From the NCBI RefSeq assembly GCF_900090245.1, contig NZ_FMDN01000001.1, forward strand, positions 1 to 36,155: 36,155 nucleotides of DNA, given 5' to 3'. Shown piece by piece: positions 1-7,343 of the stretch; position 1 is the first letter of the stretch; each line of letters begins with the position of its first letter. Source of the DNA: Micromonospora halophytica. Its GTDB lineage: Bacteria > Actinomycetota > Actinomycetes > Mycobacteriales > Micromonosporaceae. Made by a program: the position numbers and the translations under genes. Below the pieces are notes generated by a model. It ran no database searches, was not told where the DNA came from, and was given only the letters and a program-made list of their open reading frames with translations.

Positions 1-44
1 TGGCAGCGGGGGCGCGCTGCTGCGGTCGTACAGAGAATGTAACC

Positions 45-86
45 ACCGGCGGCCCGCCACCATTCCGCCACCACGGTGCCGCCGGT
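45..86. repeat. Inverted repeat, possible terminator
   Basis: Nine bases at 45-53 (ACCGGCGGC) are exactly complementary to 78-86 (GCCGCCGGT), with a 24-nt loop. No T-run follows. It could terminate a gene beyond the left edge; the sequence alone does not settle this. Confidence 0.3.
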
Positions 87-336
87 CACGGGACGGCCGC
101 ACAGGTCGGGCATGAATCAGACCCCCGGCACCACCACGCCAGCCAGCTGAACCGGACACACGACGCAGACATCTCACCGCGCCCACGAGTTCGGGTGCAG
201 TTGTCGTCGCCAGGGCAGCAACAAACGCACCACACCCGTCACACGTCCGCCTGATGACCCGAGGCCGGCACCCCGGCCCGCGTACCCGAAACCGGCGAAA
301 CGGACGCCGCGCACACGGGCGGCGGCCGACCACGAC

Positions 337-412
337 GCGGTGTGGCCCGACCGTGACCGGCGCAGGGATCAAGCCTGACCGCCCGGAGCCGGGCACGGTC
401 GGGCCACACCGC
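337..412. repeat. Long near-perfect inverted repeat
   Basis: Positions 337-355 and 394-412 are perfectly complementary over 19 bp. After one mismatch (356/393) pairing resumes for 5 bp (357-361 with 388-392), leaving a 26-nt loop. The total stem of about 25 bp is longer than the other hairpins in the window and lies about 135 nt upstream of the deacetylase start. It could be a terminator, a leader structure or a cruciform-forming site. Confidence 0.7.
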
Positions 413-419
413 CCCAAGA

Positions 420-452
420 CGCAGCCGGCACCCCGGCCGCAGCCGGCACCCC
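420..452. repeat. Two tandem 18-nt repeat units
   Basis: The 15-mer CGCAGCCGGCACCCC occurs at 420-434 and again at 438-452, a period of 18 nt. The core GCCGGCACCCC also occurs near 274-284. Its role is unknown. Confidence 0.6.
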
Positions 453-547
453 CGACCAGAGCCGCGCCACACCGCCCGAACCACACCAGAGGTGGAAGAC
501 AAGCCCGGGGGCCACCCCCACCATCCCCGCGCTGCGATCATCACTCC

Positions 548-1504
548 GTGCACGTCAAGCATCCCCGCATCCCGCTCGCCGCCGGCGCGACCGCGCTCGT
601 CGCCGTCGTCGCCCTGCTCCTCGCCCCGACCCCCCTGCGCAGCCAGCTGGAAGCGACCGTCCTCGACCCGCCGGCCACCGCCCCGACCGTCGCCCCACCG
701 CCCGCCGCCACCACGCCGAGCAGCACCGCTGCGGGGGTGGACCCGGCGGGTAGGGGGGCGGACCGGACGCGCGACGACGCACGCCTGCCGGGCACGACGG
801 AGCCGGGCACCCTCCCGCCGGTCGTCGACCACGGGCCGCGCACGGGCGGGAAGGTGGCGCTCACCTTCGACGCGGACATGACCGACGCGATGCGCCGCCA
901 GTTGCGTGGCCCGAACCCGCCGTCGTACGCCAACCTGGCCATCGTGGAGCTGCTCGAACGGCAGCGGGTGCCGGCGACCTTCTTCCTCACCGGCAAGTGG
1001 GTACGGGAGTATCCGGAACTGACCCGGCGACTCGCCGCCAACCCCCGGTTCGAGCTGGCCAACCACACCTACGGGCACGACGCGTTCACGTCGGACTGCT
1101 ACCACCTGGCGCCGCTGCCCCGGCGCGAGATGACCGCCGACGTGGCGCGCACCTTCGACGTGATCGCCCCGTACGGCGGGCGGCAGACCCGGTACTTCCG
1201 CTTTCCGGGGCTCTGCCACGACCGGGCGGCGCTGGCCGAACTGGCACCGCTCGGGCTGACCGTGGTGGACGGTGACGTGGTCAGCGGCGACCCCTTCGCC
1301 CGGTACTGGCAGCCGATCGTGCGCGCGGTCCTGAGCCAGGTCCGGCCCGGCTCGGTGATCATCCTGCATGTGACCGAGGCGAACGCGCCGATGACCGACG
1401 AGGCGCTGCCGCACATCCTGGCCGGGCTGGCCGAGCGAGGGCTGGAGCCGGCCCCGCTCTCCGAGGTGCTGGGCGAACCCACCCGGGTTGCGCCGCGATC
1501 CTAG
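548..1504 (+). CDS. Polysaccharide deacetylase (NodB/CE4-like), exported
   Basis: A NodB-homology deacetylase of 318 residues if read from the GTG at 548. Residues about 9-27 form an uncleaved signal anchor or signal peptide, followed by a Pro/Ala/Thr-rich linker to about residue 95. Family motifs are visible: TFDAD with Asp108 and Asp110 (motif 1; most members have TFDD), HTYGH with metal-binding His173 and His177 (motif 2), RFPG (motif 3), and ILHV near the C-terminus (motif 5). Enzymes of this family remove acetyl groups from cell-wall or extracellular amino-sugar polymers and act outside the membrane. The frame is open back to 254, but that extension is low-complexity and less GC3-biased, so 548 is preferred because it places the hydrophobic segment at the N-terminus. 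The exact substrate cannot be told. Confidence 0.85.
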   Translation: MHVKHPRIPLAAGATALVAVVALLLAPTPLRSQLEATVLDPPATAPTVAPPPAATTPSSTAAGVDPAGRGADRTRDDARLPGTTEPGTLPPVVDHGPRTGGKVALTFDADMTDAMRRQLRGPNPPSYANLAIVELLERQRVPATFFLTGKWVREYPELTRRLAANPRFELANHTYGHDAFTSDCYHLAPLPRREMTADVARTFDVIAPYGGRQTRYFRFPGLCHDRAALAELAPLGLTVVDGDVVSGDPFARYWQPIVRAVLSQVRPGSVIILHVTEANAPMTDEALPHILAGLAERGLEPAPLSEVLGEPTRVAPRS

Positions 1505-1513
1505 CCTGCGGTC
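1502..1513 (+). promoter_or_regulatory. Leaderless -10 element overlapping a stop codon
   Basis: TAGCCT at 1502-1507 fits the actinobacterial -10 pattern TANNNT. Six bases separate it from the ATG at 1514, so the transcript would start at or next to the start codon. The TAG of this hexamer is also the stop codon of the deacetylase gene. No Shine-Dalgarno sequence is present. Confidence 0.55.
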
Positions 1514-1960
1514 ATGACGTACGAGCCGACCACGGCGCCGAAGAGCAACCGCCGCACGCTGCGGATCGTCCTGATCGTCGTCGGCATCGTGCTGGCGCTC
1601 TGCTGCGTCGGCGGCGCGGTCGGCGGCTTCTTCGTCTACGGAGCGGTGAAGGAGACGGTCGGGCCGGTCAGCGAGGCGACGACCACCTACCTGGACGCCG
1701 TCCGGACAGGCAACCACCAGCAGGCGTACGACCAGCTCTGCCGGCAGAGGCGGGAGCAGACATCGCTGGCGGAGTTCACCCGGCAGCAGGAGGCCCAGCC
1801 GCGGGTGATCGGCTACGAGGTCGGCGGCGTGAACGTCAACAACACCAACGGCCGGGTCCGGGGCAGTGCGACGGTACGGCTGACCACCGAGTCCGGCAGT
1901 ACGAGCACCCAGGTGTTCACCCTGGTCAAGGAGGACGGCGCCTGGCGCGTCTGCGGGTGA
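1514..1960 (+). CDS. Small membrane-anchored protein, DUF4878-like fold
   Basis: A 148-residue protein with a basic N-terminus (residues 12-17), one strongly hydrophobic helix (about 18-44, containing CC), and an extracytoplasmic domain of about 100 residues. That domain has the layout of DUF4878/NTF2-like 'accumulation-associated' domains: a helical region with YLDAVRTGNHQQAY followed by beta strands ending in GAWRVCG. Two cysteines in the domain (LCRQ and the penultimate-region RVCG) could form a disulfide. The domain assignment is by resemblance only and the function is unknown. It starts 9 nt after the deacetylase stop and probably uses its own leaderless promoter. A stalk or partner role at the cell surface with the deacetylase is possible but unproven. 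Confidence 0.7.
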   Translation: MTYEPTTAPKSNRRTLRIVLIVVGIVLALCCVGGAVGGFFVYGAVKETVGPVSEATTTYLDAVRTGNHQQAYDQLCRQRREQTSLAEFTRQQEAQPRVIGYEVGGVNVNNTNGRVRGSATVRLTTESGSTSTQVFTLVKEDGAWRVCG

Positions 1961-1977
1961 CGCCGGGCGGAATCGGC

Positions 1978-2022
1978 CCGACAAACTCTCCCAAATGCCT
2001 ACTATCGGAGCAGAGCCGATAG
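1978..2022 (+). promoter_or_regulatory. Promoter with overlapping inverted repeat
   Basis: A promoter can be drawn as CCGACA (1978-1983), 16 nt, then TACTAT (2000-2005). A perfect 7-bp inverted repeat, CTATCGG at 2002-2008 and CCGATAG at 2016-2022 with a 7-nt spacer, overlaps the -10 and the expected transcription start. The Shine-Dalgarno AGGGAGGG (2021-2028) begins inside its right arm. It may be a repressor operator or an RNA hairpin that limits ribosome access to the DUF1540 gene. Confidence 0.5.
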
Positions 2023-2033
2023 GGAGGGTCGTC

Positions 2034-2330
2034 ATGACCGCAGCGATGGAGATGCCCCGCGTCCAGGAATGCGCTGTCGCGTCCTGCGCCTACAACCACA
2101 CCAACGACTGCCACGCGTTCGCCATCACGATCGGCAGCAGCGACCACGCGCACTGCCACACGTTCATCGAGATGCCGGTGCGTGGCGGGATCGGGCAGGC
2201 GATCGCCCAGGTCGGCGCCTGCCAGCGGGCCGACTGCCGGCACAACGCGGAACTGGAGTGCCACGCGCCGGCGATCAGCGTCGGCCCGTCGATGGACATG
2301 GCCGACTGCATGACGTACCAGAGCCGCTGA
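2034..2330 (+). CDS. Tandem DUF1540 domain protein
   Basis: A 98-residue cytoplasmic protein with no signal or membrane segment. It contains two copies of the DUF1540 pattern. The first begins ECAVASCAYN and closes with CHTF; the second begins ACQRADCRHN, contains AISVG and closes with CMTY. Each repeat carries four spaced cysteines, which suggests metal binding (probably zinc), but the family has no established function. The ATG at 2034 is chosen because a strong AGGGAGGG lies 6-13 nt upstream; an in-frame ATG at 1995 would put the inverted repeat inside the coding region. It is followed by a strong bidirectional terminator shared with the convergent mutase gene. Proteins of this type are common in actinomycetes. 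Confidence 0.85.
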   Translation: MTAAMEMPRVQECAVASCAYNHTNDCHAFAITIGSSDHAHCHTFIEMPVRGGIGQAIAQVGACQRADCRHNAELECHAPAISVGPSMDMADCMTYQSR

Positions 2331-2350
2331 GGGTCGCATCGGGCAGAGGG

Positions 2351-2382
2351 CCCGCCGGCCCCGGGGACGCGGGGCCGGCGGG
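2351..2382. terminator. Bidirectional terminator hairpin
   Basis: A perfect 12-bp GC stem (2351-2362 with 2371-2382) and an 8-nt loop lie between two convergent stop codons (2330 and 2387). There is no clear T-run, as is usual for actinobacterial terminators. Confidence 0.7.
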
Positions 2383-2386
2383 TCGC

Positions 2387-4396
2387 TCAGCCGGCCAGTC
2401 CGTTGGCCTCCCGGATCACGGTGACCAACTCGTCGATGATCCCGGTCAACGCGAAGTCCTTCGGGGTGAAGACCCGGGCCACCCCGGCGGCCCGCAGCGC
2501 GTCGGCGTCCCCGGCCGGGATGATGCCGCCGACCACCACCGGCAGGTCGCCCCGCCCGGCGGCGCGCAGCCCGTCCAGCACCGCCGGCACGGCGGCAAGG
2601 TGCGAGCCGGAAAGCACCGAGAGGCCGACCAGGTCCACGTCCTCCTCGACGGCGGCGGCCACGATCTGCCCGGCGGTCAGCCGGATGCCCTGGTAGACCA
2701 CCTCGAAGCCGGCGTCGCGGGCGCGTACCGCGATCTGCTCGGCTCCGTTGGAGTGCCCGTCCAGGCCTGGCTTGCCGACCAGCAGCCGCAGCCGGCCGCT
2801 GCCCAGCTCCCGGGCGGTGGCGGCGACCCGCTCCCGGACCGCGCCCAGGGTGGCGTCGCCACCGACCCCGGCCGCACCGGCCAGCCCGGTCGGTGCCCGG
2901 TACTCGCCGAAGACCTGGCGCAGCGCGCCGGCCCACTCGCCGGTGGTCACCCCGGCCCGCACGCACTCCAGCGTCGCCGGCATCAGGTTCGTCGTGGTCG
3001 CGGCGTCCGCGCGGAGCCGGGCCAGCGCGGCGTCCACCGCCGCCGCGTCCCGACCGGCCCGCCACTCGCGTACGGAGGCGGTCGCGGCCGCCTCGACGGC
3101 GGGGTCGACCTGTTCGACGGCCTCGGCGCCGGCCGCGGTCAGCGGCGACGGCTCGGTCTCGGTGAACCGGTTGACGCCGACCACCACGTCGGTGCCCGCC
3201 TCGATCCGGCGACGCCGGTCGGCGAGCGAGGCGACCAGCGCGCTCTTGAGGTAGCCGGTCTCCACGGCGGCGACCACGCCACCCATCTCCAGCACCTTCT
3301 CCAGCTCGATCCGCGCCCCGGTGACGATCCCGTCGACCAGCGTGGTCATCACCTTCGAACCCTCGAAGAGGTCCGGATACTCCAGCAGGTCCGACTCGTA
3401 CGCGAGCACCTGCTGCATCCGCAGCGACCACTGCTGGTCCCACGGGCGGGGCAGACCGAGCGCCTCGTTCCAGGCGGGGAGCTGCACGGCGCGGGCCCGG
3501 GCGTCCCGGGAGAAGGTGACGCCGAGCATCTCCAGCACGATGCGCTGGATGTTGTTCTCCGGCTGGGCCTCGGTCAGGCCGAGCGAGTTGACCTGGACGC
3601 CATAGCGGAACCGGCGCTGCTTCGGGTTCTCGACCCCGTAGCGCTCGCGGGTGATCTCGTCCCAGAGCGCGCCGAAGGCACGCATCTTGGCGATCTCCTC
3701 GACGAAACGCACCCCGGCGTTGACGAAGAACGAGATCCGCGCGACGACGTCGCCCATCCGCTCGGCGGGCACCTGGCCGGAGTCGCGCACGGCGTCGAGC
3801 ACGGCGACCGCGGTGGCCAGGGCGAAGCCGACCTCCTGCACCGGCGTCGCGCCGGCCTCCTGAAGGTGGTAGGAGCAGATGTTGACCGGGTTCCACTTCG
3901 GCATCTCGCCCAGGGTGTACGCGATGACGTCGGCGGTGAGCCGCAGCGACGCCGCCGGCGGGAAGATGTACGTCCCCCGGGACAGGTACTCCTTGATGAT
4001 GTCGTTCTGGGTGGTGCCCGCGCAGCGGGACAGCTCGGCGCCCTGTTCGGCGGCGACCGTGCCGTAGAGCCCGAGCAGCCACATCGCCGGCGCGTTGATG
4101 GTCATGGAGGTGTTCATCTCGGCGAGCGGGATGCCGTCGAAGAGGGCCCGCATGTCGCCGAGGTGCGCCACCGGCACGCCGACCCGGCCGACCTCGCCGG
4201 AGGCGAGCTCGTGGTCCGGGTCGTACCCGGTCTGGGTGGGCAGGTCGAAGGCGACCGAGAGCCCGGTCTGTCCCTTGGCCAGGTTGCGGCGGAAGAGCGC
4301 GTTGGTGGCCGCGGCCGAGGAGTGGCCGGCGTAGGTGCGCATCACCCAGGGGCGGTCGCGTTCGGGCAGCCGGCCGGGGAGAGCCTTCTCATCCAT
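2387..4396 (-). CDS. ecm: Ethylmalonyl-CoA mutase, B12-dependent
   Basis: A single-chain acyl-CoA mutase of 669 residues that converts (2R)-ethylmalonyl-CoA to (2S)-methylsuccinyl-CoA in the ethylmalonyl-CoA pathway. The N-terminal TIM-barrel region has the Ecm/MeaA-type sequence (YAGHSSAAATNALF, FDLPTQTGYDPDH, NTSMTINA) rather than the methylmalonyl-CoA mutase version. The C-terminal cobalamin domain (about residues 535-665) carries DGHSNG near residue 546, with the cobalt-ligating His, followed by SVLSGSH and VVGGIIP. Length matches the family. An adenosylcobalamin-forming enzyme and a 3-hydroxybutyryl-CoA dehydrogenase lie within 5 kb, consistent with this pathway, although crotonyl-CoA carboxylase/reductase is not in the window. 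A palindromic operator candidate lies 15 nt upstream. A methylmalonyl- or isobutyryl-CoA mutase is less likely. Confidence 0.93.
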   Translation of the reverse strand: MDEKALPGRLPERDRPWVMRTYAGHSSAAATNALFRRNLAKGQTGLSVAFDLPTQTGYDPDHELASGEVGRVGVPVAHLGDMRALFDGIPLAEMNTSMTINAPAMWLLGLYGTVAAEQGAELSRCAGTTQNDIIKEYLSRGTYIFPPAASLRLTADVIAYTLGEMPKWNPVNICSYHLQEAGATPVQEVGFALATAVAVLDAVRDSGQVPAERMGDVVARISFFVNAGVRFVEEIAKMRAFGALWDEITRERYGVENPKQRRFRYGVQVNSLGLTEAQPENNIQRIVLEMLGVTFSRDARARAVQLPAWNEALGLPRPWDQQWSLRMQQVLAYESDLLEYPDLFEGSKVMTTLVDGIVTGARIELEKVLEMGGVVAAVETGYLKSALVASLADRRRRIEAGTDVVVGVNRFTETEPSPLTAAGAEAVEQVDPAVEAAATASVREWRAGRDAAAVDAALARLRADAATTTNLMPATLECVRAGVTTGEWAGALRQVFGEYRAPTGLAGAAGVGGDATLGAVRERVAATARELGSGRLRLLVGKPGLDGHSNGAEQIAVRARDAGFEVVYQGIRLTAGQIVAAAVEEDVDLVGLSVLSGSHLAAVPAVLDGLRAAGRGDLPVVVGGIIPAGDADALRAAGVARVFTPKDFALTGIIDELVTVIREANGLAG

Positions 4397-4410
4397 GGCC
4401 GGAGTTTAAG

Positions 4411-4424
4411 TTACCGTTCAGTAA
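4411..4424. promoter_or_regulatory. TetR-type operator candidate upstream of ecm
   Basis: TTACCGTTCAGTAA (4411-4424) is an interrupted palindrome with arms TTAC/GTAA and a G/C inner pair. It is A/T-rich in a very GC-rich setting and lies 15 nt from the ecm start, next to a minus-strand -10-like TAACTT (complement of 4408-4413). Such palindromes are typical TetR/AcrR-family sites near acyl-CoA genes. The regulator is not in the window. Confidence 0.45.
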
Positions 4425-4534
4425 AATGGGCTGTGGAAAACCACACAGGTCCATGGCGCGGGTCACCGGGTACGCGAGGCGCGACATGGCCGACACCACC
4501 ACACCCCCGGCAGCCGGTCGGACCCGACGGGTCG

Positions 4535-4547
4535 CACACTTGACGTC
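4535..4547 (+). promoter_or_regulatory. Possible leaderless -10 for ABC exporter
   Basis: CACACT at 4535-4540 is followed by 7 nt and the ATG at 4548. It departs from TANNNT only in the first base. The same CACACT-7 nt-start arrangement precedes the gene at 20710. No Shine-Dalgarno sequence is seen. Confidence 0.35.
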
Positions 4548-5393
4548 ATGGATGACCAGCTCGCGATCTCCGTACGGGGACTGCGCAAGGCGTACGGCGA
4601 CAACGTCGCGGTGGCGGGAGTGGATCTCGACGTCCACCGGGGCGAGGTGTTCGCCCTGCTCGGCCCGAACGGCGCGGGAAAGACCACGACGGTGGAGATC
4701 CTGGAGGGCTACCGGCAGCGCGACGCCGGCGAGGTGCGGGTGCTCGGCAGCGACCCGGCCGACCCGGACGCCCACCACCGCTCCCGGGTCGGCATCGTGC
4801 TCCAGGGCACCGGCGAGTTCGACGAACTGACCGTCGCCGAGGTGGTCCGGCACTTCTCCGGCTTCTACGCCGACGCCGACGACCCGGACAAGGTCATCGA
4901 GCGGGTCGGGCTGGCCGGCAAGGCGACCGCCCGTACCCACACCCTCTCCGGCGGGCAGAAGCGCCGGCTCGACGTGGCGCTGGGCATCATCGGCCGCCCC
5001 GAGCTGCTCTTCCTCGACGAGCCGACCACCGGCTTCGACCCGGAGGCCCGGCGCGAGTTCTGGGAGCTGATCCGCGACCTGGCCGCCGCCGGCACCACCA
5101 TCGTGCTCACCACGCACTACCTGGACGAGGCGGAGGCCCTCGCCGACCGGGTCGGGGTGATCGCCGCCGGCCGGCTGGTCGAGGTGGCCCCGCCGGACCG
5201 GCTCGGCAACCGGCAGGAGGCGCTGGCGACGGTCTCCTGGCGTACCCCGGACGGAACGCCGGAGACCGCGCAGAGCGCGACGCCGACGGCGCTGGTGGCG
5301 GAGCTGGCGGCGCGCTTCGGCGGTGAGGTCCCCGGGCTCACGGTGACCCGGCCGACCCTGGAAGACGTCTACCTGGAGATGATCGGACACTGA
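4548..5393 (+). CDS. ABC exporter ATP-binding protein, DrrA-like
   Basis: The ATPase subunit (281 residues) of an ABC-2 type exporter. Walker A GPNGAGKTTT lies near residue 40, the signature LSGGQKRRLDVALG near residue 132, Walker B LLFLDEPTTGFDP near residue 152, and the switch His in TTHYLDEAEAL near residue 188. The last 70 residues form the small C-terminal domain seen in daunorubicin-resistance-type ATPases. Its stop codon overlaps the start of the permease gene by one base (TGATG), so the two are translationally coupled and form one transporter. Substrates of this class include drugs, lipids and polysaccharides; nothing here identifies the one used. Confidence 0.9.
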   Translation: MDDQLAISVRGLRKAYGDNVAVAGVDLDVHRGEVFALLGPNGAGKTTTVEILEGYRQRDAGEVRVLGSDPADPDAHHRSRVGIVLQGTGEFDELTVAEVVRHFSGFYADADDPDKVIERVGLAGKATARTHTLSGGQKRRLDVALGIIGRPELLFLDEPTTGFDPEARREFWELIRDLAAAGTTIVLTTHYLDEAEALADRVGVIAAGRLVEVAPPDRLGNRQEALATVSWRTPDGTPETAQSATPTALVAELAARFGGEVPGLTVTRPTLEDVYLEMIGH

Positions 5394-6238
5394 TGACCAC
5401 CACCACGAAGCCCTCGGCCCCGGTCGCCGCCGGCCACGCCCGACGGCTGGGCGGAGGCGCCCTCGCCCTGCGGCAGGGCCGGCTGGAGATCACCCAGTTC
5501 CTGCGCAGCCGGGAGTCCGTCGTCTTCACGATGGGCTTCCCGGTCATCATGATCCTGATCTTCGCGGCGATCTTCAACGACGAGATCGCCCCCGGGGTCA
5601 GCTACACCCAGTACTTCATCACCGGCATGATCGCGACCGGCCTGATGACGGTGAGCTTCCAGAACCTCGGCATCTGGATCCCGATCGAGCGGGACCGGGG
5701 AGTGCTCAAGCGTTACCGGGGCACCCCGATGCCGAAGTGGGTCTGGTTCGCCGGCAAGGTGCTCATGGTGGTGGCGATCGGTGTCGCCGAGACCGCGCTG
5801 CTGCTCGCCGTCTCGGTGGCCCTGTTCGACCTCGACCTGCCCGGCACCGCCGGCAGGTGGCTCACCTTCGGCTGGGTCTCCGTGCTCGGCGTGACCGCCT
5901 GCACCCTCTGCGGCATCGCCATCTCGTCGCTGGCCCGCACCGCCCGCAGCGGCTCCGCCGTGGTGACGCCGGTGGCGCTGGTGCTCCAGTTCATCTCCGG
6001 CGTGTTCTTCGTCTTCACCAGCCTGCCGAGCTGGATGCAGCAGGTCGCGGCGCTGTTCCCGCTGAAGTGGATGTGCCAGGGGCTGCGGGCGGTCTTCCTG
6101 CCCGAGAGTTTCGGCGCCCGGGAGCCGGGCGGCTCGTTCGAGCTGGGCCGGGTCGCCCTGGTACTCGCCCTGTGGTGCGTGATCGGCCTGGTGCTCTGCA
6201 TGACCACCTTCCGGTGGACCACCAAGCGCGACGGCTGA
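5393..6238 (+). CDS. ABC-2 type permease
   Basis: A membrane subunit of 281 residues that pairs with the preceding ATPase. About six hydrophobic segments are visible: near residues 46-61 (TMGFPVIMILIFAAIF), 81-97, 121-145, 157-177, 188-206 and 252-272. The segment after the fifth helix, SLPSWMQQVAALFPLKW, is characteristic of the ABC-2 (DrrB-like) family, as is the first cytoplasmic segment with RDRGVLKRYRGTP. The gene ends just before a perfect hairpin terminator, so the operon is probably only these two genes. The transported substrate is unknown. Confidence 0.88.
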   Translation: MTTTTKPSAPVAAGHARRLGGGALALRQGRLEITQFLRSRESVVFTMGFPVIMILIFAAIFNDEIAPGVSYTQYFITGMIATGLMTVSFQNLGIWIPIERDRGVLKRYRGTPMPKWVWFAGKVLMVVAIGVAETALLLAVSVALFDLDLPGTAGRWLTFGWVSVLGVTACTLCGIAISSLARTARSGSAVVTPVALVLQFISGVFFVFTSLPSWMQQVAALFPLKWMCQGLRAVFLPESFGAREPGGSFELGRVALVLALWCVIGLVLCMTTFRWTTKRDG

Positions 6239-6249
6239 GCCGACGCACG

Positions 6250-6287
6250 GGAACGGGGCCGGACGCTGTCGCGCCCGGCCCCGTTCC
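6250..6287. terminator. Bidirectional terminator hairpin
   Basis: A perfect 13-bp stem (6250-6262 with 6275-6287) and a 12-nt loop start 12 nt after the permease stop. The plus-strand downstream sequence is only weakly T-rich. It also lies beyond the end of the convergent dehydrogenase gene. Confidence 0.75.
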
Positions 6288-6376
6288 GCATCACTTTGAT
6301 CCACTCCGGTGCGGCGATGTCGCGGCATCACCGGCACTCCGGCACCACCATTTCGCCGACACGGAGTCGATCACAC

Positions 6377-7225
6377 TCAGTACTGGTAGAAGCCCTTGCC
6401 GGTCTTGCGGCCCAGGTCGCCGGCGGTGGCCATGCGCTGGAGCAGCTCCGGCGGGAAGAACTTGCCGTCGGCGGTGTCGGTCCAGATGTTGCGAGTGGCG
6501 TTGAGCAGCACGTCCACGCCGGTCAGGTCGACCGTGGCCAGCGGGCCCATGGCGTGGCCGAAACCGAGCCTGCACGCGGTGTCCAGGTCCTCGGCGGAGA
6601 CCACGCCGGACTCGACCAGCGCGACCGCCTCCATGGCGAGGGCGCAGATCAGCCGGGTGGTGACGAAGCCGGCGATGTCCCGGTTGACCACCACGACGGT
6701 CTTGCCGATCCCCTCGGCGAACGCCTTCGCCGTCGCGATCGTCTCGTCGCTGGTCTTGTAGCCGCGCACCAGCTCGCAGAGCTTCATCATCGGCACCGGC
6801 GAGAAGAAGTGGGTGCCGACGACCGCCTCCGGGCGCTCGGTGACCGTGGCGATCTGGGTGACCGGGATCGCCGAGGTGTTGGTGGCGAGCACCGCGTCGG
6901 ACTTGCAGATCTTGTCCAGCGCGCGGAACACCTCGTGCTTGATCTCGATCTTCTCAAAGACCGCCTCGACGACGATGTCCGCGTCGGCCGCCGCCTCCAG
7001 GTCGGTGGTGGTGCTGATCCGCCCCAGCGTGGCGTCGACCTCGGACGGGTCGATCTTCCCCTTCTCGGCGAACTTCTCCAGCGACTTCCGGATGCCGTCG
7101 ACGCCCCGCCGGGTGGCCGCGTCGTCCAGGTCCCGCAGCGTCACCTGCCAGCCCGCCTGCGCCGCCACCTGGGCGATACCCGAACCCATCAGCCCGGCAC
7201 CGACGACCGCGAGTCGACCCGCCAT
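6377..7225 (-). CDS. hbd: 3-hydroxybutyryl-CoA dehydrogenase
   Basis: A 282-residue NAD(P)-dependent short-chain 3-hydroxyacyl-CoA dehydrogenase that interconverts acetoacetyl-CoA and 3-hydroxybutyryl-CoA. The Rossmann motif GAGLMGSGIAQ is at residues 8-18. The family segments NTSAIPVTQIA, HFFSPVPMMKLCELV (with the catalytic His) and GFVTTRLICALAMEA follow in order, and the C-terminal helical domain ends in GKGFYQY. Length matches stand-alone Hbd/FadB2 proteins, not FadB/J fusions. The ATG at 7225 has a GAGGGAG Shine-Dalgarno about 8 nt upstream. In the ethylmalonyl-CoA pathway and in polyhydroxybutyrate metabolism this enzyme acts before the ecm-encoded step. It runs in the same direction as murA but 118 nt beyond it. 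Confidence 0.9.
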   Translation of the reverse strand: MAGRLAVVGAGLMGSGIAQVAAQAGWQVTLRDLDDAATRRGVDGIRKSLEKFAEKGKIDPSEVDATLGRISTTTDLEAAADADIVVEAVFEKIEIKHEVFRALDKICKSDAVLATNTSAIPVTQIATVTERPEAVVGTHFFSPVPMMKLCELVRGYKTSDETIATAKAFAEGIGKTVVVVNRDIAGFVTTRLICALAMEAVALVESGVVSAEDLDTACRLGFGHAMGPLATVDLTGVDVLLNATRNIWTDTADGKFFPPELLQRMATAGDLGRKTGKGFYQY

Positions 7226-7343
7226 CTGCTTCTCCCTCGCTGCGATTGAGTGTCTGACTGCACCCTAATGGGCGAGCCTGAACGAGGGCTAAGGCACCGG
7301 CGGCACCGTGCGGGGCCCGGTCCGGGGCGGTGGGCCGGGCAGC

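Larger units (their letters stand above)
1..547. other. Non-coding, repeat-rich region
   Basis: No convincing gene was found here. Open frames exist on both strands, but their third codon positions lack the very high GC seen in the real genes of this window, and they encode low-complexity Arg/Pro/Thr-rich peptides. The stretch contains a 9-bp inverted repeat (45-53/78-86), a long inverted repeat (337-361/388-412) and two 18-nt direct repeat units (420-452). It may hold the promoter of the deacetylase gene that starts at 548 and the end of a transcription unit lying to the left of the window. Confidence 0.55.

Noticed and set aside
29..41. TACAGAGAATGTA as an operator
   Set aside because: The arms are only 4 bp and the gene it might control is not visible, so it is not better than chance.
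420..452. A CRISPR array
   Set aside because: Only two short units with a 3-nt gap between the repeated 15-mers; there are no spacers and no cas genes.
254..547. N-terminal extension of the deacetylase from an upstream ATG
   Set aside because: The extension is Pro/Arg/Thr-rich, contains the repeats and the long inverted repeat, and would bury the signal anchor internally.
239..2035. A 598-codon open frame on the minus strand
   Set aside because: It is antisense to the deacetylase and the following gene and encodes low-complexity Arg/Gly/Ala/Val-rich sequence with no recognisable domain, a usual product of high GC.
2069..4543. An 824-codon open frame on the plus strand
   Set aside because: It lies antisense to the ethylmalonyl-CoA mutase gene, whose motifs are unmistakable. 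The antisense product has no family pattern.
7226..7343. A terminator after murA
   Set aside because: Only short imperfect GC pairings are present; no stem comparable to the other hairpins could be drawn.
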